Under the pieces are notes generated by a model that saw only the letters and a list, made by a program, of their open reading frames with translations, had not been told where the DNA came from and ran no database searches. This document shows, piece by piece, positions 54,916-64,000 of a stretch of DNA of 64,000 bases. The stretch's first letter is position 1; each line of letters opens with the position of its first letter. The translations under genes and the position numbers were made by a program. Source of the stretch: Euphorbia lathyris (lineage: Eukaryota > Streptophyta > Magnoliopsida > Malpighiales > Euphorbiaceae); the NCBI RefSeq assembly GCF_963576675.1, contig NC_088912.1, forward strand, positions 97,617,895-97,681,894, given 5' to 3'.

Positions 54916-57900
54916 TTACTGAAGAGGATTAAACATACCAATTGCTTCTCTCAGTATGCTGAACTGCTCACGGGCCAGTGGCTTCGTGAAGATATCCGCA
55001 AGCTGTTCGTCCATTGGGACAAAGGTCAGCTTGATCTCACCCTTGAGTACATGGTCTCTAATGAAGTGATGTCTGATGCTGACATGCTTCATTCTGCTGT
55101 GTTGAATTGGGTTCTTTGAAAGATCAATTGCACTTTTGTTGTCACATTTGACATCAATTGTCTTCGTTTGAACACCATAGTCTTCAAGCTGTTGCTTAAT
55201 CCATAAGACTTGAGCAACACAATGACCAGCAGCAATGTACTCAGCTTCAGTGGTGGACAAGGCTACTGACTCCTGCTTTTTGCTGAACCAGGAGACAAGA
55301 CAGCTTCATAAGAAGTGACATCCTCCAGAGGTGCTTTTACGTTCTAGCTTATCCCGTCCATAGTCAGCGTCAGTGTATCTGATGAGTGTAAAATCATGAG
55401 TATTTGGATACCACAGACCTGCGTTCACTAAGCTTTGCAAATATCTAAGGATTCTTTTTACAGCAATGTAACGAGATTCCTTAGGGTTAGATTGATATCT
55501 AGCACAGTAGCATACTGAAAACTGAATGTCCGGTCTACTGGCTGTTAAGTAAAGTAGAGAGCCTATCATACCTCGATATAATTTGCTGTCTATTGACTTA
55601 CCATTCTCGTCAGCGCAGAGGACAGTGCCAGTGCCCATAGGAGTGGATATTGGCTTGCAATTTTCCAAATCATATTTCTTTAATATCTCATTGGCATATT
55701 TGGCTTGACTGATGAAGATGCCATTCTTTCCTTGTTTAATTTGAAGACCGAGGAAGAAGTTGAGTTCTCCCATCATGGACATTTCAAACTCAGTCTGCAT
55801 TTGTTTGCTAAACTCTTTGCACATTGATTCGTTAGTTGCACCAAATATTATATCATCAACATAAATTTGGGCCAACAGGGTATCTTTACCCTTTTTCTTA
55901 ATGAATAAGGTTGTATAAGCTTTGCCCCTGACATAATTTCTAGTCAGCAGGAAACTGGTCAGCCTCTCATACCAAGCACGTGGTGCTTGCTTGAGGCCGT
56001 ACAGAGCCTTTTTGAGTTTGTAAATATGGTTTGGGAACTTAGGGTCCTCAAAACCTGGAGGTTGATTTACATAAACCTCCCCGTTTATAACTCCATTAAG
56101 AAATGCACTTTTGACATCCATTTGAAATAATTTAAAGTTCATGTAAGATGCATATGCACATAGTATTCTAATTGCCTCTAGCCTTGACACTGGGGTAAAA
56201 GTCTCACCGTAGTCAATACCTTCTTGCTAACTGTAGCCCTGAGCTACAAGTCTTGCTTTGTTCCTGACTATGTTTACTTGTTCGTCCATCTTGTTCCTGA
56301 AGACCCATCTTGGTCCGATGGTCTTTTGACTCTTTGGATGAGGCACTAACTCCCATACATCGTTTCTTCTAAATTGATCGAGCTCCTCTTGCATTGCGAT
56401 CATCCAGAATTCATCGTACTCAGCTTCAGCGAAATTTTTCGGTTCTTGTACTAAGACGAAAGCAACATTGCTGAGGTACTTCCTGAGTTGGTTCCTCGTC
56501 ATTAGGGTATTCCCAGCAGAATCAAGGATTGCACTTTCTGAGTGCCCTCTTGGGATCCTTATCTCTTTAGGTAGATTCATGTCTTGTGCTGTTCCTGTTT
56601 CAACAATCTCTACAGAAGTAGATGGGTCAGCAAAAGTAATCTTAGGTTCACTCTTACTCTTGGTCAGCCTTTTCGTGAATGACTCAGTAACTGGTTCTGG
56701 GTCAGCGGTGATTACTGAGTTTGGATCATCTTCGGTCAGCGACTGGTATCTACCTGCAGGGTCAGTTTCGTCGAACTCTACATGTACTGACTCTTCTAAA
56801 ACTTGAGTTCGCTTATTAAAAACTTTGTATGCTTTGCTGTTTGTTGAGTAGCCCAAAAAGATAGCCTCATCAGCTTTTGAATCAAACTTTGCTAAGCTAT
56901 CTTTGGTATTTAAAATAAAACATCTACAGCCAAAGGCACGAAAGTATCCAATATTGGGCTTTCGTCCTTTCCAAAGTTCATAGGGGGTTTTCTTAAGTAT
57001 AGGTCTAACTAGAGCCCTATTAAGAATATAGCATGTTGTGTTAACAGCCTCTCCCCAAAAATACTTTGGAAGCCTATGCTCATCCAGCATTGTCCTGGCT
57101 ATTTCAACCAAAGTTCTGTTCTTCCTTTCTACAACCCCATTTTGCTGAGGTGTTCTAGGAGCAGAAAAATTGTGGTCAATGCCGCTGGCTTCACAGAATT
57201 CAACAAACTTTTGGTTTTTGAATTCTCCACCATTATCACTACGGATGTGAGCTAATTTTAGGTCTTTTTCATTTTCAATTTTTCTAACCAAATTTGAAAA
57301 TGTCTCAAAGGTCTCATCCTTGATGGTCAGCAAGATAACCCACGTATACCGAGAGAAGTCATCTACAATGACCAAGGAAAATCTTCTTCCACCCAGACTC
57401 AGCGGCTGGACTGGACCAAAGAGATCCAAGTGTAGTAACTCTAACGGACGTTTAGTTGAGACAATATTTTTGCTATGAAAAGATTGTTTGGTTTGTTTTC
57501 CAGCTTGGCAAGCGTGGCATAATTGATCTTTTTGAAATTTAAGTTCAGGCAATCCCTCAACCAATTGCTTTCTTGCTAGTTTGGCCAGGAGGTCCATGCT
57601 TACATGACCAAGTCTCCTGTGTCATAGCCAGGAATTTTCTTCCTTTGATACTAAGCACACAGTTTTTGAAAACTTTTTCTCTAAATCTAGCATAAAGACA
57701 TTATCTATCCGAGGGGCAGTTAAAATAAACTCATTTGTTTTACCCTCATATATTTTACATCCAGTAGCATCAAATATAACTTTTCTCCCATTGTCACATA
57801 GCTGAGCTACGCTAAGTAAGTTATATTTGAGTCCGCTGACTAGGGAGACAGATTCAATAGTAGGATTACCTCCGATGGTTCCTGATCCTACTATCTTACC

Positions 57901-58060
57901 CTTCTTGTTGTCTCCAAAACTTACACTCCCTCATCGTTTACGTTCAAACGTGATGAACTGAGTTTCATCACCCGTCATATGCCTTGAGCATGCGCTGTCA
58001 ATATACCACATCTTTGACTTCTCGGTACATCTCAGGCTTACCTGCATTGTAACTAGTTAC
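54916..58060 (-). pseudogene. Sirevirus-like protease, integrase, RT and RNase H
   Basis: Protease with IDSACSRHMTG near 57990 (Ala where most copia proteases have Gly). Integrase HRRLGH, CHACQAGKQ, LDLFGP, IRSDNGGEF and QNGVVERKN. RT with QMDVKSAFLNG, KALYGLKQAPRAWYE and YVDDIIF. RNase H with LSTTEAEYIAAG and CDNKSAIDL. One reading frame from the protease to the end, with nonsense codons at 57931-57933 (TGA), 57622-57624 (TGA), near 56227 (TAG) and near 55306 (TGA). A shift separates gag from protease near 58040. 54322-54915, between RNase H and the next ORF, is non-coding apart from that ORF's upstream extension. Confidence 0.88.
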
Positions 58061-59627
58061 TTTTAGGTACCCAATTATTTTTGGGTCCTGACTTGTTAGG
58101 TGCAACAGGTATAGCATCATATTTTATTTTATGGCGACATACATGGACAGTATGGCCATTCTTTCCACAGAAGTCACACCTGACCTTCTGTTTAGGATTT
58201 TTTACTGACTTGTCAGCACCCTAGTGCTGAGCGTGCCAGCACACCTTAGTGGTGTGTCCTTTCTTCCCACAAAAGTCACATTGGACTTTTCGTTGGGGAT
58301 TCCATCTCTGCTGAGTACCTTGGTACTGAGTTCTCAGAGGAAAGTTATTTTTATTTGGAACCTTTAGTTGGTTCTGGATAGTTGTGACGTCCTTCCTCAG
58401 TTTCTTTGAAACTGACTGGACTTTAGAGACAGACTCATGTATGATTTTCATATTATCATGCAATGTTGAATTGTCCTGAAGAAGGAATCTGAGGTCACTC
58501 AGTTTGACCTCTTCAACTTCGTCACAGCGCCTGCTAAGTGCTTTAACTTTCTTATTACACTTCTTAACAAGTGTGTAGAGATCACTCAGGGCATTAACCA
58601 TATCGTTTCTGAGCTGGGGAAGAGAAATTGCCTCATTTGATTGCTCCTCATCATCAAATGTGATGGATGGGTCAGCATGCTCAGAGACGCATTGCTCAGC
58701 AAGCTCGTCAGCCATGAAACATATCTTCACTGACTCGGTGGCCTCAGTTTCTGTAGATGAAGACTTATCACTGTCACTCCAAGTAGCCAACATTGCCTTC
58801 TTCCCACTCTTCTTGTCTTTCCTCAGCGTGGGGCAGTTTGACTTAATATGGCCAGTTTGATGGCACTCAAAGCATGTAATGGGATTTGAGCTGTCCTTTT
58901 TGTATTTGCTGTCACTTGCGTCAGCCTTATACTTATCAAACTTTCTGTAAGGCTTCTTAGAGTATTTGTCATTCTTCCTGAATAGCCTTTTCATCTTCCT
59001 TGTGAACATAGCCATCTCCTCATCATCAGTTGAACTCCCGTCAGTGGAGTCAGCTTTCATGACAAGGGATTTCTGCTTCTTGTCCTCAGATTTTTCCTTC
59101 ACCTCAAAGTTTTTCATGGATATCTCATGGGTCAGCAATGAATCGATGAGTTCGTCATATTTGTAGGTGGTTAAATCCTGAGCTTCCTCAACTGCTGTCT
59201 TCTTTGCTTGCCAATCTTTAGGAAGACTCCTGAGTATCTTTTTTACTTGTTCTTCCTCAGTGAAGATTTCCCCAAGTCTCTTGAGCTCATTAATGATGTT
59301 GGTGAACCTTGCATTCATGTCTGAAATGCCCTCATCATTATTCATCTCGAACAGCTCGTACAGTCTCATCTGCTAATTCACCTTGGACTCCTTTACTTTA
59401 TTGGTTCCCTCGTAGGTGACTTCCAGCTTTTTCCAGATCTCTTGCGCCGACTCACAACCTGAGATTTTATTATATTCTGCAGCATCGAGTGCACAGTGAA
59501 GCATATTGATAGCCGAAGCATGATTTTGAAGCTTCTTAAGATCATCCTCTGTCCATTTGGCCTCAGCTTTTACAACTGTTTGGCCAGCCACAACCTCAAC
59601 AATAAATAATAATAATAACAATAACAA
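58061..59627 (-). pseudogene. Sirevirus-like gag, N-terminus lost
   Basis: UBN2-type core (WTEDDLKKLQNHASAINML, then EIWKKLEVTYEGTNKVKESK) to a TAG near 59373, resuming in frame with MRLYELFEMNNDEGISDMN. A charged, coiled-coil-prone region follows. Three CCHC knuckles are present: CFECHQTGHIKSNC, CDFCGKKGHTTKVC and, after the TAG at 58221, CDFCGKNGHTVHVC. The last two look like a tandem duplication. Upstream of AGQTVVKAEA the frame enters the AAT microsatellite at the recombination junction, so the leucine run there is not gag. Confidence 0.82.
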
Positions 59628-61468
59628 TAATAATAATAACTAATAATAATAAATAATGATAAATTATAGGTAAATTATATATAAATAATTATAATATAAT
59701 AAATAATGATAAATTACTGAATACTGAAACTGAAAGCTGAACTCAACTGAACTGAATTAAACTAAAATGAACTGAACTGAATTGAATTGAATTGAACTCG
59801 GCTGAGCTGATTGTTACTGAAATTAAGTGATGAAGAACATGACCTTACTCAACTAAAACATTACTGAACTGAAACCTCACTTAAATGAAACATTATCGAA
59901 TTGAAACATTACTAAACTCAAACATTATTGAACTAAAATATTACTGAACTAAAACATGACTAAACTGAAATATTGCTGAACTGAAATATTACTAAATTGG
60001 AACATTACTAATCTGAAACATCACTGAACTGAAATATTATAAACTGAAACATTACTGAACTGAAACATCCATGAACTAAAATATTACTAAAATGAATATC
60101 ACTGAACCAAAACATCACTGAGCCAAAACATTGTTGGTCCCTTGTGGGGTTGCAAGTATAGTTCCAAAGGGGGGTTAGGAACTATTTAAAATTTTTTGCA
60201 ATTAGGACAGACTTCTTTTTCTAAGGAAAAAGGTTTTAACAGCGACGCAGAGTAAACAACAAGATACTGGCTTAGTCAACTGGTGACTAGGTCAGTTTCT
60301 TAGCTTGAGTCAGGAGATAGCACTTAGAGTCTATTCCTGAGCTCAGATGTTCAACGCGCACAACTCAACTTGACCTCTTTACTTGGTCAGTTTTTGGTTA
60401 TTTAAAGCAAGCAATATAAATAAGGAGTTAAAGGTAAGAAATACTTCACTCAGCAGATTTATCCAGGTTCGGCTTCTTCTAAGCCTACGTCATGTCCCCG
60501 GAACACGTTCCGAGATTTCAAATCCTCTACTGAGCTCTTTAAAGGTAGAGCCTCAAACATTTTACAATATCAGCAATTGAGTATGACAATAGTACCTTCC
60601 TCTATACTTCTACTCAATCCTAATCTCTCACTGAGTACTAAAACCGAGTACTCAGCCTCTCCTTTCTATCTCTAGAAATGATAAGTGTTTTGTCCTATGT
60701 AAAGATTTGCTAAGACACTTTAGACGATTGAAACAATCACTCTAGACTTTTACACAGATATGAGAATTGTAGTGTAAGATTTTGCTTTTCTTCTTTGCTT
60801 ACAGAACTTGTAGAGATTTGGTCAGCGTAATGGCTTGATCAAAGTTCTGTGTTGAGTGAAGCTTCTGATGGCTCTATTTATAGAGACGTCTGGGCATCGG
60901 TCATTTCGAATTTCGAAATAACCGTTGGAGGGAAACGGCTACATGTCGTTGTCATCCTGACTTGCTCAGAGCTCTCGGCCAATCAGAATTGTGTATCTTC
61001 TGTCCTCGGTCAGCTCAACAGACTGTCTCTCCTTTTATGGTAAAGCCAACTGGACAGCATACTGTGTCGTCTGAACTTTGCCCAAAGGGGAAATACTTTG
61101 TCTGGAAGTTTTCCTTTGTCAGCTGCTGTCTTGTACGCTTTGTCAAGACTACTCAGCAGCTTCATCTTGAAGTTGTTCCCGAAGGTCTTCTAGATCCTTC
61201 CGTTTGCGGAGTTGCGTTTTGTTTAAAACGGCAACGTCTTGACATACGCGGGCCGAGTTGTACTGAGTTGTTTGACTTAGGCCTTGGCTTCCGTATTGGG
61301 CTTGGGCCTTTTGATTCTTATGACTTATAACAGTTATAACTCAACATTGAACAAACACATTAGTAGAATTAAATCAAAGCATTTAAACTTAGTGTGTTTA
61401 GAATATGTATTCAAATTATACTTAAACAATTTTGTCAAATCAAAATTATGTGGAAATGTGTTTCAACA
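59610..61468. repeat. Duplicate of 49250-51039 (MITE end, minisatellite, LTR)
   Basis: The order Tourist-MITE right part (59610-59844), minisatellite (59845-60131), LTR (60132-61468) repeats 49250-51039 with few differences. The left breakpoint lies in the AAT/AAC microsatellite shared by the MITE interior and the gag edge. Confidence 0.88.
60132..61468 (-). mobile_element. Solo LTR of the Sirevirus-like family
   Basis: 1337 bp, TG...CA ends, flanked on both sides by AACAT (60127-60131 and 61469-61473). No primer site or internal region adjoins it; minisatellite lies on both sides. By structure this is a solo LTR, not the 5' LTR of the neighbouring element, although it would be paired with it by automatic LTR finders. 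Confidence 0.82.
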
Positions 61469-63552
61469 AACATCACTGAACTGAAACATCACTTAACTGA
61501 AAGCATCATTGAACTGAAATATTACTAAACTGAAAGCTTACCCAACGAAAACATTACTAAACTGAAAAATCACTAAACTGAAACATTATTTAACTGAAAC
61601 ATTACTGAACTAAAACATCACTGAACTGAAATATTACTAAACTGAAACATCACTGAACTGAAACATGACTGGATTGAAACATTACTAAACTGAAACACCA
61701 CTGAACTAAAATGTTACTAAACTGAAATATTATTAAACTAAAACATCATTGAACTGAAATATTACTAAACTAAAATATCTATCAACTGAAATATAATTAA
61801 ACTAAAACATCACTGGACTGAAATATTACTGAATTAAAACATCATTCAACAGAAACATCATTCAACTGAAACATCACTGAACTGAAATATTACTAAACTA
61901 AAACATCACTAAAGTGAAAACATTACTGAAGTCAAAGATTACTAAACTGAAATATTACTAGATTGAAACATTACTAAATTGAAATATTACTAAACTGAAA
62001 CATTACTGAACTGAAACATTACTGAACTAAAACATCACTAAACAGAAACATCACTCAAATGAAACATTACTGAACTGAAACATTACTAAACTGAAACATC
62101 ACTCAACTAAAACATTACTGAACTGAAACATTATTGAACTGAAACATCACTAAACTAAAATATCACTAAATTGAATATCACTGAATCGAAATATCACTGA
62201 ACTGAAACATCCCGGAACTGAAACATCACTAAAACGAAACATCATTGAACTGAAACATCACTTAATTGAAACATCACTAAACTGAAATATTACTAAACTG
62301 AAACCTTACTCAACTGAAACATTACTGAACTGAAACCTCACTGAACTGAAACATTACCGAATTGAAACATTACTAAACTCAAATATTACTAAACTGAAAC
62401 ATTAGTGAAGTGAAACATTACTAAACTAAAACATTACTGAACTCAAAATTTTTGGAACTGAAATATTACTGAACTGAAATATTACTGAACTAGAACATTA
62501 CTGAACTGAAATATTACTGAACTGAAACATTACTGAATTGAAATATTACTGAACTAAAAAATCACTCAACTGAAACATTACTAAACTGAAACATTACTGA
62601 ACTGAAATATTACTGAATTGAAATATTACTGAACGGAAACATCACTGAACTGAAATATTACTAAACTGAAATATTACTAAACTGAAACATCAATGAACTA
62701 AAATATTACTAAACTGAATATCATTGAACCAAAACATCACTGAACTGAAATATTACTAAAGTGAAAGCTTACTCAATTGAAACATTACTGAACTGAAACA
62801 TTACCAAATTGAAACATTACTGAACTGAAACATTATTGAACTAAAATATTAATGAACTAAAACATCACTGAATTGAAATATTACTAAACTGAAACATCAT
62901 TAAATTGAAACATCACTAAAATGAAACATCACTAAACTAAAACATCATTGTACTGAAATATTACTGAACTGAAACATTATTCAACTGAAACATTACTGAA
63001 CTGAAACATTACTGAATTGAAACATTACTAAACTGAAACATCATTGAACTAAAATATTACTAAACTGAAACATCACTAAACTAAAATATTACTAAACTGA
63101 AATATTATTGAACTAAAACATCATTGAACTGAAATATTACTAAACTGAAACCTTACTCAACTGAAAGATTACTGAACAGAACATTACTAAACTAAAACAT
63201 TACTGAATTAAAACATTACTAAACTGAAATATTACTGAACTGGATCATTATTGAACTGAAATATTACTGAACAAAAACATCACTGAACTAAAATATTATT
63301 GAACTGAAGCATCAATAAACTGAAACATCACTTAACTGAAACATCAGTGAACTAAAATATTACTAAACTGAAACACTACTTAACTGAAACATTACACAAC
63401 TGAAACAATACTAAACTGAAATATTACTAAATTGGAACATTACTAAACTGAAACATTACTGAACTCAAACATCACTAAACTCAAACATTACAGAACTTAA
63501 ACATTACGAAACTGAAATATTACTGAACTGAAACATTAGCAAAGTTAAATAT
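61469..63552. repeat. 16-bp minisatellite, block 3
   Basis: About 130 imperfect copies of the same unit as block 1, with no internal insertion. Ends at the next LTR at 63553. Confidence 0.95.
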
Positions 63553-64000
63553 TGTTGGTCCCGTATAACATGACAAGGTTAGTTCCAAGAGGGGGGATAT
63601 GAATTATTTAAAATTTTATCCGTTAAGGCTGACTTCTTTTCTTAAGAAAAGGTTTACACAGCGACACTAAGTAGTTCTAAGACACAAGTTTAGTCAACTG
63701 GTGACTAAGTCTATTTCTTTCCTTGAGTCAAGAGATAGCACTTTGAGTCTATTCTTGAACTCAGCTTCTTAGTGCACTCAACTCAGCGTGAGTTCGTTAC
63801 TTAGTCAGTTTTATAGCAAGCAATATATAAAGGAGTTTAACGGTTAGAAATATGTTACTCAGCAGACATATCCTGATTCGGCCTCTTCGCCTACGTCTAG
63901 TCCCCGGAACGCGTTCCGAGCTTTTTGAATCCTCTACTGAGCTCTTTAAAGGTAGAGCACGAAACCTTTTACAACAGAAGCTGAGTATACAAGAGTACCT
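63553..64000 (-). mobile_element. Further LTR of the same family, cut by window end
   Basis: Begins TGTTGGTCCCGTATAAC directly after minisatellite and follows the LTR at 49718 in diverged form (shared 'ggaac.cgttccgag', 'ctactgagctctttaaagg'). It is clearly more distant from 49718 and 60132 than those are from each other. Orientation inferred from the other copies. Whether it is solo or part of a full element lies outside the window. Confidence 0.75.

Larger units (their letters stand above)
49718..59610 (-). mobile_element. Sirevirus-like copia element, 5' end lost
   Basis: Minus strand: gag (59627-58221), protease-integrase-RT-RNase H (to 54916), an extra ORF (54321-51580), purine tract and 3' LTR. 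The large size, the gag with several knuckles, the integrase type and the additional ORF after pol resemble Sireviruses. Gag's N-terminus, primer site and 5' LTR are missing. At about 59610 the sequence jumps, within an AAT/AAC microsatellite, to a copy of the DNA flanking the 3' LTR. Numerous nonsense codons: inactive. Confidence 0.85.

Noticed and set aside
60132..61468. 5' LTR of the Sirevirus-like element
   Set aside because: No primer site or leader adjoins it, minisatellite lies on its inner side, and AACAT flanks it on both sides.
47085..63552. Regularly spaced short repeats resembling a CRISPR array
   Set aside because: Units are contiguous 16-mers without unique spacers, in a plant nuclear context.

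Overview
This is a eudicot-type plant nuclear segment, AT-rich and dominated by transposons. The signs are GT/AG introns, Ty1/copia elements with initiator-Met-tRNA primer sites, L1 and RTE LINEs, many MITEs, and nuclear genes of plant families. The species cannot be told. No transcript data were available. Exon borders come from splice consensus, reading phase and comparison of the two paralogues inside the window.

Layout. 1-4030: 5' part of an L1-type LINE (minus). 4031-6790: intergenic, with small TIR elements including two Emigrant/pogo-like MITEs. 6790-27822 (plus): gene A, a broken ankyrin-repeat/PGG membrane-protein gene inflated to 21 kb by repeats in nearly every intron. Its last exon is split by a young Ty1/copia element (22730-27573). 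27955-31520: RTE fragment and nested MITEs. 31801-35333 (plus): an apparently intact eight-exon gene for a probably plastid-targeted SirB1/transglutaminase-like protein (431 aa). 35740-36463: LRR gene scrap and an isolated LTR. 36612-42359 (minus): gene B, the apparently intact paralogue of A (seven exons, 729 aa). Its first exon encodes a copia-gag-like domain ahead of the ankyrin repeats and PGG membrane domain. 42500-46260: tandem array of tRNA/PBS-like monomers split by three MITEs and an RTE fragment. 47085-63552: several kilobases of a 16-bp minisatellite holding a Tourist-like MITE, a Sirevirus-like copia element (minus) with an extra ORF after pol, and a duplicated flank plus solo LTR. 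63553-64000: start of another LTR of that family, cut by the window edge.

A and B face each other tail to tail around the SirB1-like gene. Four of their exons have identical lengths (150, 48, 431 and 609 nt). A has lost a usable first exon and is interrupted in its last; B keeps one frame throughout. Only B and the SirB1-like gene look functional. Most other coding capacity is retrotransposon.

The most unusual points are the gag-like/ankyrin/PGG architecture of B, the splitting of A by a copia element with non-TG/CA LTR ends, the tandem tRNA/PBS-like array next to B's start, and the minisatellite with its record of recombination.
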